64,000 nucleotides of DNA from Antedon mediterranea (GCF_964355755.1 NC_092670.1:31733795-31797794), one strand, 5' to 3'; shown: positions 1-12,400, counted from the stretch's first letter. Notes: generated by a model from the sequence alone, not told the origin. A program made the numbers and translations.

Positions 1-408
1 AGTCTTAATTTATAAGCACATCAATAATAAAATAGTTTATCTATCCTGTAATTGGCGAGATTATGGTCGCTGTTGAATGAAATAAAGCCAATCGGTATCA
101 TATTTGTACAGAAACGTTTTCGCGGCCGAAGGGTGTAACCTAAATTCGTTGTATTATCGTCAAGAACTAACTGTAACTAAACTTACATAGAAAGTAGGGT
201 ATCATAAATTTGGCCTTAGCACTCGGGGGAGTGGCTAAGATGAAGTCCGTGGGACTACTAAATATAAATTGTAATGAACCTCGAGGGACATAAATATGAA
301 TATTTCATGTTTCATTATCAATGTATAATAAATGGAAACTGTTTACCGATTCAAATAATATAAATTGGTTTTTAACATTTTCCGAACCTATTGCAAGTTT
401 ATTCTCAA

Positions 409-483
409 AGGGCCCATATATTTACCTACCGTATGTGTTAAACCAAGGGCTCATAAATTTACCTACAGTACTTGTGTTAAACC
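409..483. repeat. Two-copy imperfect tandem repeat, about 37 bp
   Basis: Copy 1 (409-443) and copy 2 (444-483) both run from AAGGGC through TTTACCTAC to GTGTTAAACC, with a few substitutions and a small length difference. Nothing suggests function. Confidence 0.7.
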
Positions 484-673
484 AAACTCTGGCAGACTGA
501 GAGATTGGGATGTTCCATTCATCGCAAATCAATACATTTGTATAATCGTATATTAAATCTATCAAAATAGTATTTTTTAAAGAAAATCGGCCTGTCTTCA
601 ACATTATGATGGTGTACTCTAGCTGTTCAACCGGTTTTCAGCTATTAAAAACAATTATCGTAGGAGGAGATAG

Positions 674-700
674 AAAAATGCGAAGCCTCCTCGCATTTTT
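674..700. other. Short perfect hairpin
   Basis: Arms AAAAATGCGA and TCGCATTTTT pair perfectly across a 7-nt loop. It resembles no known terminator in this eukaryotic setting; chance occurrence in AT-rich DNA is possible. Confidence 0.4.
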
Positions 701-2751
701 TTGGCGGGTATTTTTCAAGATGGACATCCATTAGACAGTGTATACCACGATCGGAAAACACCCCTATTTGGGGCAAATCGTTGAACCTAAATTCGTTTTA
801 ATCGTCAATAACTAATTATCTAACTCAATTTAATTAGTAAACAGGGTTACATCAGGCGGTTAAAATCAGTACCGAAAGTACGAACCAACTTTACATACCA
901 TCGAGTGAAAATTCTAGAAGTAAGGCGCGATTTACCGAATTTTGCCCTTACGTAAATTTATTCATTTTAATACAATTATTTAAAGGTAATTTGTAATCGA
1001 TAGTTAAGAAATATTAAGTATAATCGGTTAAAGTTTCAGTAGTAATTAGTAATGGCTATCTAAACCAACTCAAATACAACGTACTTTACAATGACAATGG
1101 CAAACAAAGTGAAAGTTCCTTCAGAGGTGCAAAAACACTTGAAGTATTCATCAATACTATTCAGTTATGGGAGAAGGGGATTCAATTATAAAATAGGTCT
1201 ATGGTTAGATAATATACAGATAATGAATGTTTAGGAGTTGAAGTATAACCTTTCATCATTCACCTAATGCCATTATTTGTACCATTATACGAATAAAACA
1301 TTTATCATTTGTTTTATATAACATCTAAATAGATTCATGTCATTTTAATCAAATTGAATACAAGGTACAAGGCCTACTAATTCAATTTGAAACAGTAAAA
1401 TGTATTTGTAATATAATATTTATTTGGATTTTATAAACACACCTAAGAAGAAAGGCAGAGATAGATTACGAAACTTCGACAGGCAAGCAACTGGAATTCA
1501 TCTAGGCTAATTCTGGTTTTTTTTATCGATTCCAAATCTTGTAGAAATGTTCCCATTAAATAATCAAAATATAAAAAAGATCTAAATGCTTTATTTGGTA
1601 TAAATTAGTACATATCTCTCCGTTGCGGTATGTCAACAAACTGAATATTCGCGGGGAAGTACAAAATAGGCGGTGCTGTTGTATTTCAAAAGCAATAGTT
1701 TAAAATAAATATTTTCAAAACTCGATAAGATTTTTCTTTGCGTACACGAAAAAAAAGTACTGTTGTACGATCGTTCAAAAGTGCGTACTATTGCACGCCA
1801 ATTGACCAACAATCGTCCAATCAAATGACAGGAATTTAATTGGGTGTTCTATAATAAGTAATACCTTCCTTATCTCGATGTAGTTATGTGATAAATATGT
1901 TAATAATTACTTGATATAATGTAGAATTAAATATTTAAGATAAACCGATTATTTTTGAATCAAATTAGGTTGATGTTTTACAACATTTCTAGAGGTAATA
2001 CCTCGGATATATACAATTTAGACATACACATATATACAGTTACAATGTATCATATACCAATAACTTTAAAATCCCATATTTATGAAAATTTGTATAACAT
2101 AAATAATGTTTTTTTAATTTGTATATACCTATTTACTTAACCATTAAGGGTTCAATATTTAGTAATTTTACTAGTAATAATAGTATTTCACAAAGGTTTT
2201 ACAGATAACATTCTTGTTTACTGTAATTCCAACAACCATCTAGTGAGTATTTAGTTTATACAATTTACGTGTTCTATACATTCACAAACTCAAAGATTAA
2301 AATCACCCATGATTTCTCGAGGTTTCAGATAGTTAAACTTCACAGAGCCTGTGTTCCAGTTGACGTTGAGTTGCGTTGAATTTACATAACGATGAAGATG
2401 GTAGACTTAATCGGACCGCTAATAGTTATACATTTTAAAGCTATCGTTTATGGTTTTCTTAGTTCTCTCAAACCTCAAACGTTGCTGGGAGACACTCAGC
2501 GTTAAAAATGAACTAATAAAAACATAAAAAATACGTGACTTAATTTAATTTGATTTTGTTAAAATATATATTTTATATATAAGTTTTATAAAAAAAAAGA
2601 GACAGCAGAGTAGAAACTTTAAAATTAACAGTAACATAAAAAACAACTGGTAAGTTTTAATATTTTATTCCTACTACTATGTTTAATTTCAGATACCCGT
2701 TATTTATAATTAATTTTTGTAAAGTGTATAAAATAGAAAAAGGCCTACATT

Positions 2752-2855
2752 TTACCAATCCGCGTCTTCATCCGAGTCTGCATTATTAATTTGAAGGATT
2801 CTTACGGGTTCTTCGTGGCGATAACATTCATTTTTAACTTTCTTCACAAAATCAA
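2752..2855 (-). CDS. Terminal coding exon of the membrane protein gene
   Basis: Acceptor TTAATTTTAG ends at 2856, then two bases completing a codon and 33 codons to TAA (stop at 2752-2754). The encoded tail is polar and ends with acidic residues NADSDEDADW. The two leading bases complete the one-base overhang of the donor at 5757, giving a Val codon, so the tail fits as the cytosolic C-terminus after the last TM segment. The intervening intron holds the transposon at 3130-5503. Assignment to the same gene is inferred from strand, phase and order. Confidence 0.5.
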
Positions 2856-3129
2856 CTAAAATTAAGAAATGTATTAGTTGATAAACAGTACTCAATTTGA
2901 TTGATTTTTGATGCAATATTAACTACCGCTTTTCAATATACAATTGATTATCAAGCAAAAGTTTGGATTTTAATCTGTATGTACACGCATAACATTTTTC
3001 AATGTGTAAATGTAAAATTAAAATACTAACGAGCATCTAAACAACAATGAAACTTAATCTTTAGATTAGTGCAAGTTTTACAAAATGTCTGCCTGTCAAC
3101 TTATAAAATTGATAATCAATATCGTAAAG

Positions 3130-5503
3130 CAGGGCCGTAGCCAGGATCTGTCAAGGGGGGTTCGGACACTAAGTATTTGGGTCACTGTCCCACTGTCACT
3201 GTGTTTCCCTTGTGGCCCGGGCAACAGCCTTAATTTCATACTAAATGTTGTTTCTGCCACTAAATTGAAATTGAGTTCCATTTCATCGTATACCATCCGG
3301 ACACGTAACTTGATAGGCTTAGTCATAAAGTAGTTACAGAGTTGCAGGGCATTTTATCATTGTTGAATGTTTTGATATTAGCCTAATTGTTAAAACGACC
3401 TTCACAACCAAAATATTTCTTTGTAATAAAATCTATTTTAAATGGAACGCTACAAAAATAATCCTCTGCTTTATCAGAGCATGCATACCTAATAACCAGA
3501 CAAGAACGTGTCTTTATTACATTTTACTATCAATCTATTTTCAAGTCACGCAATCCATTTTTCAACAATATAGTAGTATAATAACATTTTGATTGAATAG
3601 TGAGGGATTAGGTACAGTTTGACTTTGAATAAACAATTGGTAATTTACTGAAAATCCAAAATGAACTTGTGTTATAATACAAAAAAAATTATTCAATCAA
3701 AGAAACGCTCTACTACACATGAGAAATAGATGTCGGTCGATAAACTTCTGACGACGAATAAAACAACGACAATCAGCTAAATGTTAGTAATTTTATTTCA
3801 TCTCTGGCTTGTTACATTTTTCATGACACATTACCGGACTTCCCCCTCCTCTCGCAATGAACGACAGTACAGATCCTCCCTATCTAGGCTCGTGTATGTA
3901 GAATACTACTACGTTATTCACAAATTACACACGCATAGCAGTGTTACTAGAACCATCACAGATTACCTCTAATGGATCAATCATTCACACATGATTTAAA
4001 AAATTCATCGACAAACGAAATATAGCCTATATTCATTCCTTTTAAATATTAGGCATATTGCCAAGGCTAATAATCGATTTGTCCATAATTATTGCGTTTT
4101 GCCGGGGGTTTTCCATAATCTAAGGCCAATTTTTAGGCCAAATCATAATTGTGCGTATAGTGTTGTATTTCCGATGCGTGTAGTACCCTATTTATCTTCA
4201 TTTCCGTACGTTCGTCGTAAATAGGCCGAATTTCCGTAGTAATTTATAGACGTTCCAAAATTTGAACCGTGTTATACCGGTAACAGAGCAAAGTTTGCTT
4301 CTTTCTGCAAATTTCCTATCATTATTTTCTTTGTTTTATTTGGAGTGTGGTTTAAAACAACACTTTTGTAAAGTTTATAGTGGATAAATGAAAATGAATT
4401 TTTGGAAAATGTGGTTTTAACATCTGACTTTATTTAGCATTTTTAATTGAATTAAAATTCCAAATTATACAATTTAACCTTTTGCTCAATATATTTATAG
4501 CAACTGCTTCATATTTTTTGTACAACTTTTTAAAATTATTAATTGATAATTAATTTACATTAATTGAGTACAGTTATTAGAATGTATTACCGTACCAAAA
4601 GTACCTTAATCGGAGACTTCCCCGCGACGTTTGCATTGAACGAAAAAAAATTATCATAAATTTACGTGCGAGAGTACTATTTGCGGCCATTTAGGGGGGT
4701 GTCATTTAACAATTTGCTTGCTCAAATACTCAGTGTCTACAGCCCTGGAGTCTTTGGGCAACCCTCTTCTTAAAATAGTCCTGCGACCGCCCCTGATAGC
4801 TCTATCTATATTTATTTACAGCAATTTGTTGAGGAAACTAAATATATCAATGTAAATAGGTGGTATTGATACAGTTGAGTAGGCCTACGTATCGGCTGGT
4901 GGTCTAGACAAAAATAATCGAATGCCATAGGCCTAATGTAAACTACAGTACATGATACCATAGATATTATAGTGTAATATATTAAATTCACTATAATCCT
5001 CTATGATGATGATACACTATACTTCATAGCCACACATAAATATTGTAGGTAACCGCAGCGTTCCATTTTTTGATGTACGTCGGAAGGCTATATACTTTAT
5101 GCATGCTGACTGCCAGTGATCGAAACAATAGGTACGCGGTTGTCTAGCGGTGTTCTTTGTACGATTCGTTCGTGGCCAAGCTCGCGTCAATATCATGTTA
5201 CATCCTGGGACCAAAAATTCGTATTATTTTTCAGGTGAAAATCGGCAACCAATTCATTTGTTTAACAATAAGGTATGATTTATTCACGAACGAGTTTACA
5301 AATTTTTCAATTTACAAACAACCTTTTGTATTGTGGGGCACGTATTTGGAGGATTTTCAGAGATGAGGGTGTGGTGAGGTATTGTGGATGTCGGGGATAG
5401 GGGTTCGCAGTCGGTTAAGGGGGGGGGGAGGGGGGGGGGGGGGGGGGTCGCTGTAAAGGGGGGTTCGCCCGAACCATAAAAACCCCCCCTGGCTACGGGC
5501 CTG
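3130..5503. mobile_element. Non-autonomous DNA transposon with CAGGGCCGTAGCCAGG ends
   Basis: Left end reads CAGGGCCGTAGCCAGG followed by GGGGGGTTCGG; right end on the other strand reads CAGGCCCGTAGCCAGG followed by GGTTCGGGCGAACCCCCC. TAAAG flanks both sides exactly (3125-3129 and 5504-5508), a 5-bp target duplication. Length is 2374 bp and no transposase coding is seen, so it is probably moved in trans. The superfamily is not settled: CAGG ends recall hAT, but hAT makes 8-bp duplications and only 5 match here. Confidence 0.75.
5419..5447 (+). repeat. Long G tract with one interruption
   Basis: An 11-G run, one A, then a 17-G run inside the right part of the transposon, so it could form G-quadruplex DNA. 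Its length is likely polymorphic or uncertain in assembly. Confidence 0.8.
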
Positions 5504-6975
5504 TAAAGATGTGAATAGACAAGTAAAATGTAATGATTGTAATCACCACGGAATCTGTGACACAGTTAGAATTGTACTCGAAAAAGAACCTACACTTTAA
5601 ATTAAAACCATCAAAGTTATCTAAAACTCTTAGTGAAGGCGTTTTGTGTGTATATTATTTTTGGGGGTTATTGTGATTTCAATGCATCTCTCTATTTATG
5701 GAGATTATTTTGAATAAATTGAAATAGAAATATTATTATATAATATATCTTACCGATTACGACAAACATGATCGACACATTCAGCATAAGTAGAATGATT
5801 GGAGTAATCTTGTGAAGTAATTCGATGACATCATCTCTATTGCCAGTCTGGTCCAAGTTTACAATCGCTCCAATAGATAAGTTTACAACTATGAAGGTAA
5901 GTGTCAATTTTTGGAATCTCTGTTCAGATTTCTCCTTCATTGGTTCAAGGTATAAATGTAATACAATAGAAATTACCGTAAAAAAACAGAGAGTAAGACA
6001 GGCTTGAAGACACGTCGTCTCTCAAGTTTGCAATTAATGCCAACAGAGCCTTGTTGTACAGCTCAAATGATTCCCAAAACCAAAATGTACACCCATCATC
6101 CATCCGTTTTCCTGGGGTTCGTTATGCTGATAACAACGTACATGTATACAGTATAGAATACAAACTGTGGCCACTGGAAAGCCAATGATATATGTTAAAG
6201 CAACGTAAACAAATGTTTTGTTAATTTGATACGTATATCAATCATTTTCATCCAGGTCAATTGAATAGTCTGAGGTTAGTATTTTTTTACTGACATTACC
6301 ATCTTCTGTTACATAATATGAACGGATTGACCATGGCCCAACCGCCATGATGCCAGCACATGTGTTTGCATACGTAAGGTAAAGAAGCAACATTGATAAA
6401 ATGATACATTTTTCACGTACGCGGCTCTCAGTTACTATTCCATGATACTTATTCCAGATGTATAAACTAACATAAACGATTGACATGGTTGTCACTATAA
6501 CAAGTGGCGTAACCATTGCAATATGAAGCGAGGAATATGCGTTCCATCCAAGTTTCGTGTAAACATCTTGAACTTAACATATTTATGTATTTTATGACGT
6601 CAAAATATTGAATTATTTGGCCGGCATACTCTAAATTTTTAGGCCAATGAATTTCCGTTACTTCTGATAGAATTCCTAAGACCTGATACAAATTAATAGC
6701 AATTTTCAAATACGTCAGAAATGAATCTACCTTGATGTGTCGGTTTTCCGTGTGTCTTTGCTGCATCCTCCATAAAAAGAAAAGCACTCCAACTATTGCC
6801 AAGGCAACACTAACCGATATAATTACAGTTACAGCGGGCTCATGACATTTATAACATTCGTTAAATAGCTCATAATGTCCATTAGAACATGCCGTACAAA
6901 GCCAACCAGTGTATCCTTCTGCACAGGTGTCGTTCAATTTTCTTCCAATATTACAACTTTTGTTTCCTAATGGAC

Positions 6976-7038
6976 ACAAAGGTCTGTTACCAAAAGTATA
7001 TCGGTGTCACCGATATACTTTTGGTAACAGACCTTTGT
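6976..7038. repeat. Perfect 31-bp inverted repeat with a 1-nt spacer
   Basis: Positions 6976-7006 are the exact reverse complement of 7008-7038, separated by one T. On the minus strand the first arm is normal coding sequence of the membrane protein gene and the second is an inverted copy inserted before the codons for CPLGNKSC. Removing one arm joins VYR directly to CPLG in one frame. This looks like a fold-back template-switch insertion. Confidence 0.9.
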
Positions 7039-7193
7039 ATACAGCATCTTTCAGTTGATTTGGGTTGGTAATAGGAAACGTGTCGTTTTTTAATTTAGTT
7101 ACAAATGCCGTGTAAGCCAATAAACAATTGTTTTTATTTTGTTCTTCGACTACACTACAGTCACCATTAAATTATATAATGTTAAACAATAAA

Positions 7194-8789
7194 CTAGACA
7201 TGTAACTCGTCACTTTGACGAGTTTGGTTATCCGCCGCGCAAGTGGTGCAACATTAACATTAAGGGGATAGGTTGAGGACAAAAGGAAGTGTTCACGTTG
7301 GCATTATGACCTGAACTGAAGAATATGATCTGTTGTTATTGCTGAATTTTATTATTTAAATTCATATACAGTATACACAGTATAATCTGTATCCATATCA
7401 CATACAGTGTAGAATAGGTGAAATTACGGGACCCGCTATTTATTGCAATTTTTAACATGTTGACGGTTTTAAAATGAAACGCGAAGGTAGCAATTCCGAA
7501 AGGAAATTATCTCAGCAACAACGTATTAGCGTGTAGAAGAAATTTGAATACGTTAAATATTGATGCGCGCTCTTTTAAATGTAATGAATTATGACGCAAA
7601 AGATGAAAATACGACCTTTTTTATTTAACTGGCCATATGATGACGTCACAACATCCGATTGGCAACATTTTTACATAATTTCATATCTGCAATCCAATAG
7701 CTTCCAGAAAAAGTTGTAATCGTGATTATCACATTTTATTCTTACGAGCTATAACAGATTAAAATTTACTGTAAAGATGAAATTGATGCCATACGTGATT
7801 TAAATTTTTAGGCATGATGACGTCAAAAAAATTAAAATATTTTTAACTCATGCGAAAGATAGTTGATTGATCTAGACAATATCAAAATCGGGATGAAAAT
7901 GGAAAACGGATAAGTGGAGATGCGCTCTATTCAATGTGATGAGCTATGACGAAAGATACAAAAATCCTAAATTTTATATTCGCGTGGCCATACGATGACG
8001 TCACAATGTCCGGTTAGCCATATTAATACCTGATCCGATATCTACAACTCATCTACTTCCAGAATATGTCATCCACAAAAATTTGACCGTCTAGTTTAGA
8101 AATTACGACTGTTTAAAAAAAGGCATATTTTAAACGAATTTTTTAACCTTTTCATAAAAAACGCGCGCAAATTGTCCAATTCGACGTGCTCGTATGACGT
8201 ATCTTTAAGTCGAAATTGTTAAAAATTTGGTAAAATTACATGAAAAGGCTGGAAAAACATAAATCACGCGAAAAAAATACGTTTTCAATGCTACGTGCGC
8301 ACCGCACACGTAAAAAGGTGCGCACGCGTGGGAATTTTTGACATGCTTAAAACGACATGAAACGCGTAGAAAGTTGATTATAAATTAATTTCGCGCATTT
8401 TGAAATTTTAAATGCGCGTGCGCGCGTAACTTTGTGTAAAACACGCAATTTTTTTTCAACAGAAAGTTAGCGCATGATATAAATTAAACTTTTGCAAAGT
8501 TTCAAGTTGAAATGTTATTTGGTTTTCGACATATGTTAAATACGAGAAAATCGTTAAATCGCGCGTACGTCACGTTGCGCAATTGTAAACATCATGAAAA
8601 GCTTCGCTTGACGACGTTACATAAATGTCAAAATGTTAACATAGTTAACAAAATGTTATGTTTGCAAGTTTCAGAGAAAAGCGTTACACAAAAATCATAC
8701 AGAAAGAAAGAAGAAGAATAAAAAGATGATGATGATGATGATTTCGTACAATCACAAGAGGTTATCCTGCAACTTCGTTGCGGATAACC
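7194..8789 (-). mobile_element. Hairpin-ended repeat element, related to the 1.4-kb units at 59.5-64 kb
   Basis: On the minus strand the right end is ATAACC, then a hairpin AACTCGTCA / TGACGAGTT (forward 7204-7224), then CTAG at 7194-7197. The left end has a second hairpin built on GGTTATCC ... GGATAACC (8760-8789), followed by CTCTTG. The same order with different stem bases occurs at 59539-63961. The CTRR-type end after a hairpin recalls Helitrons, but no Rep/helicase coding or clear TC start is seen. The interior is rich in CG-containing words and holds two diverged copies of one block (about 7558-7915 and 7918-8150). Confidence 0.55.
7558..8150. repeat. Two diverged direct copies of a block of about 350 bp
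   Basis: Both copies carry GATGCGC, CTATGACG/TTATGACG, then TGATGACGTCACAA followed by TCCG. They lie inside the hairpin-ended element. No ORF of note. Confidence 0.5.
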
Positions 8790-9321
8790 AACAAGAAAGA
8801 ACACCTTGGTATCAAATGAATGCAAATGAAATATAATTAAATTACCAGAATATTCATTTTTGTTTATAAACATAATAAAATTATGCACATTTTCCAAGAA
8901 ATTAGCTTAATAAAATAAACATTTTATTTCAATACAAGTTTGGTATCAGTATATTACATAGGCTTTTATTTGATACCATACAGGTTGTCTATTGACTTAA
9001 GGAAATTTAACCAGAAAATGTATCTTATATTTTTGTGGTCAAATGTCAGTAAGAGCATTTCAGATGGTTTTCCGTAATTGCTGTGTTGAACCAAATGTAA
9101 ATATTTATTTCAATTTGACACCAAAATTAATTCTTTATGACAAGTGGTTGTCAATATAAGAACAAAACCGTTTAATCTTTTGGACATGTTCGTCCCAGAT
9201 AGTAATTTCGAACACATGCACATTGTTCCTAAGGGTCCTATCCTATAAATTATGAAGAAGAAGAAAATACATTGAATTTGAATTCATTTAATTTTATTTA
9301 GGCATTTCTTTTTATACTCAC
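8790..9321. other. No gene recognised
   Basis: AT-rich sequence between the hairpin-ended element and the first LRR exon. No splice-bounded coding exon was found. If the LRR gene continues toward lower coordinates, its next exon is not visible here. Confidence 0.5.
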
Positions 9322-9456
9322 AACATCTCAAGTGATGACATATTAGTAAAGATATCTTTTGAGATGTGCTGAATATTATTTTTGTCCAACACTAAATTCT
9401 CAACAGAAGGTATCCGGGCATTTTCTAATGATGTCAGGTTGTTCCAGCTTAAATCT
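9322..9456 (-). CDS. LRR exon (two repeats)
   Basis: 135 nt: 1 + 44 codons + 2, donor GTGAGT at 9321-9316, acceptor TTTAG. Encodes LSWNNLTSLENARIP then LVLDKNNIQHISKDIF, two LRRs fused in one exon. Confidence 0.7.
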
Positions 9457-12400
9457 CTAAATATATAAAATCAAAAACATGCTATATTTTATAAATTATG
9501 TATGCTAAACATTGTCCAAGAAGAAATTAAAACATAAAAAACCTAAACATTGTGTTTATTTTATAAGCTGAAAATATATAAAAATAACAACAACAAAAAC
9601 AAAATACCGGGTGCTGTATTATGATAATTAACAAAATAAACGACCTTCATGGTTGAGTTTTTAATGCAACAGTTATGGAGTTACAATTTAGTCAGATATT
9701 TAAGAATGATTAATCTATTTTTATATTAGGTTAATTTGATATCTATATCAATGTATAGCCAGTCGTTTAAACTCGACTTAAAGCCCGACTTCATTAAGTC
9801 GAGCTGCAAACTCCAACAAATGTCATATAAAGTCGAAGTTCGAACTTTTAGAACACGAGCGCAAGCTGTACGTACGTGTTTTTAGTTAGAATGTTTGTAT
9901 GTGTTGGGATAATGAGATAACTAAATATGTACTCACAGTATATAATGTAGGCGTAATTTACCAAAGGTCGGTAGTTTTGTAAGTTTGTTGTGAGAAAGCC
10001 ACCTGAAGTTAAAGTATTGATTTAAGAGTAATAATTTGATAGCATAATTTACAATCATAATCGTTATTTTTCTAATATAAAAGCTCAGGTTCCACTATTA
10101 TTTTTCATCTGCCTGTTTTCATTCACCTTTTTTTTCTAGCTTAATTTTAACTTTCCCCTTGTGTATAAAAAAAGCGAAAATAAATGACTGAAGAGATTTT
10201 ACTGAATGTTCTATTTAAGGAATCTGACACAATGTCTTTACATCAACAGTCAATCAGATGGGCAGAAATTAGGCTAGGTATGGATCAACCTCAGACTATC
10301 GTAGCATAAGCCTATAGATATGCTATTAAATTCACTATACCATATCTATGAATATAGATACTTTAAACAACTTTAATTTGCAGTTGAATGGAATACAAAC
10401 ATTGTACTATATACAGTGTTAGTTAACAGTTTATAATTAATTTAATTAATTAAGCACCAATACACTAATTGAGATGATCCAGAATTTAAAAACATATTTT
10501 GTATTTGTTATTGTTAATCCCATTGGTGCTAATCACCACAGCAGGACAATTAGTAATTACCATTCTTGATTTTGGTGACCAAATACACTTGATTTAGTTA
10601 CAACAAGTTACAATATCAAAAGTCTGAATATACAGGAAAAATGGTAAAACTAACATCTATATATAAATTATGGTTAATTCTGACATAGGCGAGCACAATA
10701 GAACAACTTCTAGACAAATCTCTGCATTGAATACCTACCTGATCTACCTCATATGTCTGCGAAATGTAAATTTGATAACATTAGTTTTCACTATTTCGAT
10801 ATTGTCCCATATTTCTATCTTAGAAAGATATTATAAAGAGTTTTACAACACCGGTAGATTTTCCATTCAATGGCAATTGTACGCCGTCAAAGTAATTTCC
10901 GGGTTCACGATGAGTTCACGAGTTCACCTTGCAACTAACTAAGTTGGCCGTTAGTGGCTATAGCCATTTTAGTTTTTTGTCTATTTTCGGATCGGACCGC
11001 GCGTGTGAAGGTACAGTAGTAAAGAAATAAAAATTATACTGCAAATAAATAAAGATCTAATTAAATATACGCCATAAAGCATCGGAGTATATTGTGGGGA
11101 ATATTATTATAAAATTACAAGACATTTAGTTTTTTGTCTATTTTCGGATCGGACCGCACGTGTGAAGATACAGTAGTAAAGAAATAAAAATTATACTGCA
11201 AATAAATAAAGATCAAATTAAATATACGCCATAAAGCATCGGGGTATATTGTGAGGAATATTATTATAAAATTACAAGACATTTTGTTTAAAATTGAGTG
11301 AAATCCCGATAGCCGAGATTTATTGAGTAAGCTGGCAGGAATAACTGTAGGCTATCTGTGTCCCGTTAGGACCGGGATCTCTGCCCGAAACGGCCCACTT
11401 TGTCGCGAAAGTTAGTTTCAAAAGATGTTTAAATTAAATAATGTATTAATTATTAGGATGGTATTTATTTGAATAAACGCCTCCCCAATAAAACATCCCT
11501 TTGAATAATAAACGCCCATCCACATTTATACACACAATATTGTATTATTTTCAATAATGGTAATCGACAGAAAACGTACAATTACAAGGAGAACGTCCTT
11601 CTAAAACCTTTTTACCCGAGTCATTATCATTCCAAGAACCATCGTCTACACTTCCTAAAGGGAACCCTCTAGTTATACATAATTGATTTTTATCGAAAAA
11701 AGAAGTATAATGGAATATTTACACGAGTGTATATAGAATTGAACATTGCTATTGGTTGATAATAGTGTACATTTTCTGGACAATTCCCTAAATTTTCTAT
11801 TTAAAAGAAGGTCATTTTCCTGTCATCCTATCAATAAATACAAGTCACTTTGGAAGATGAAACAAAAATGATAGTGGGATTGGAGTTTAACTTAAAGATG
11901 TAGGCCTATTGTCCCTTTGACTAATTCCAAAAAAAATATATATAAAAAAAAAACAGATTTCGAAAAAAAGTGGATCATTTTGAGGTAACATAATAGTTAT
12001 TAACTTTCACCAAATTAGTCGAAAAAATAATTTAACTGAAATACAGACGTATTTGTTCAAAAATAACTTTGACTTCCAAAAACGATCAAAACATATCTCA
12101 TAATGAGCTTGTTGGCTACTCTGTATGCATAATCAAAAATGATAGTGGGATTGGAGTTTCTCTTTGACTCTAATTCCAAAAAAAAAATTATATAAAAAAA
12201 ACAGAATTCAAAAAAATGTGGATCCTTTTGAGGTAACATAGGCCTAATAGTTATTAACTTTCACCAAATTAGTCGAAAAAAATAATTTAACTGAAATACA
12301 GACATTTTTGTTCAAAAAATAACTTTGACTTCCAGTAAAAGTTTTCGATAAAAACATATCTCATAATGAGCTTGTTGGCTACTCTGTATGCATAATCATA

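Larger units (their letters stand above)
1..2751. other. No gene recognised; 3' flank of minus-strand gene at the right edge
   Basis: AT-rich sequence with only short ORFs that resemble nothing and lack splice context. It holds a two-copy direct repeat at 409-483 and a short hairpin at 674-700. Positions 2660-2751 are probably the 3' untranslated region of the minus-strand gene whose stop is at 2752; a minus-strand AATAAA lies near 2661-2666. Confidence 0.5.
2752..7190 (-). pseudogene. Disrupted multi-pass membrane protein gene (Cys-rich module + several TM segments)
   Basis: Minus strand. One long exon region (about 7190 down to 5757) encodes, in order: an extracellular stretch; a Cys-rich EGF-like module (CPLGNKSC, then CAEGYTGWLCTACSNGHYE, then CYKC); a first TM segment; and several further hydrophobic segments separated by loops, including WESFELYNKALLALI and a tail region near KEKSEQRFQKL. 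This order resembles multi-TM proteins with ephrin-receptor-like Cys-rich repeats; I cannot name the family with certainty. The exon ends at 5757 in a donor (CG then GTAAGA). The phase, one base left over, matches the acceptor at 2855 that opens the terminal exon. The reading frame is broken five times: a 31-bp inverted self-copy at 6976-7038 that brings in a TGA; one-base shifts near 6550, 6095 and 5975 (the last two at T-runs); and an in-frame TGA at about 6236-6238. Decay or sequence error at the T-runs are both possible; the inverted copy and TGA favour decay. The 5' end is not found. Confidence 0.6.

Noticed and set aside
3085-3333. Overlapping plus and minus frames near the left end of the 2.4-kb transposon
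   Set aside because: They cross the transposon boundary and target duplication, so they are recent chance frames.
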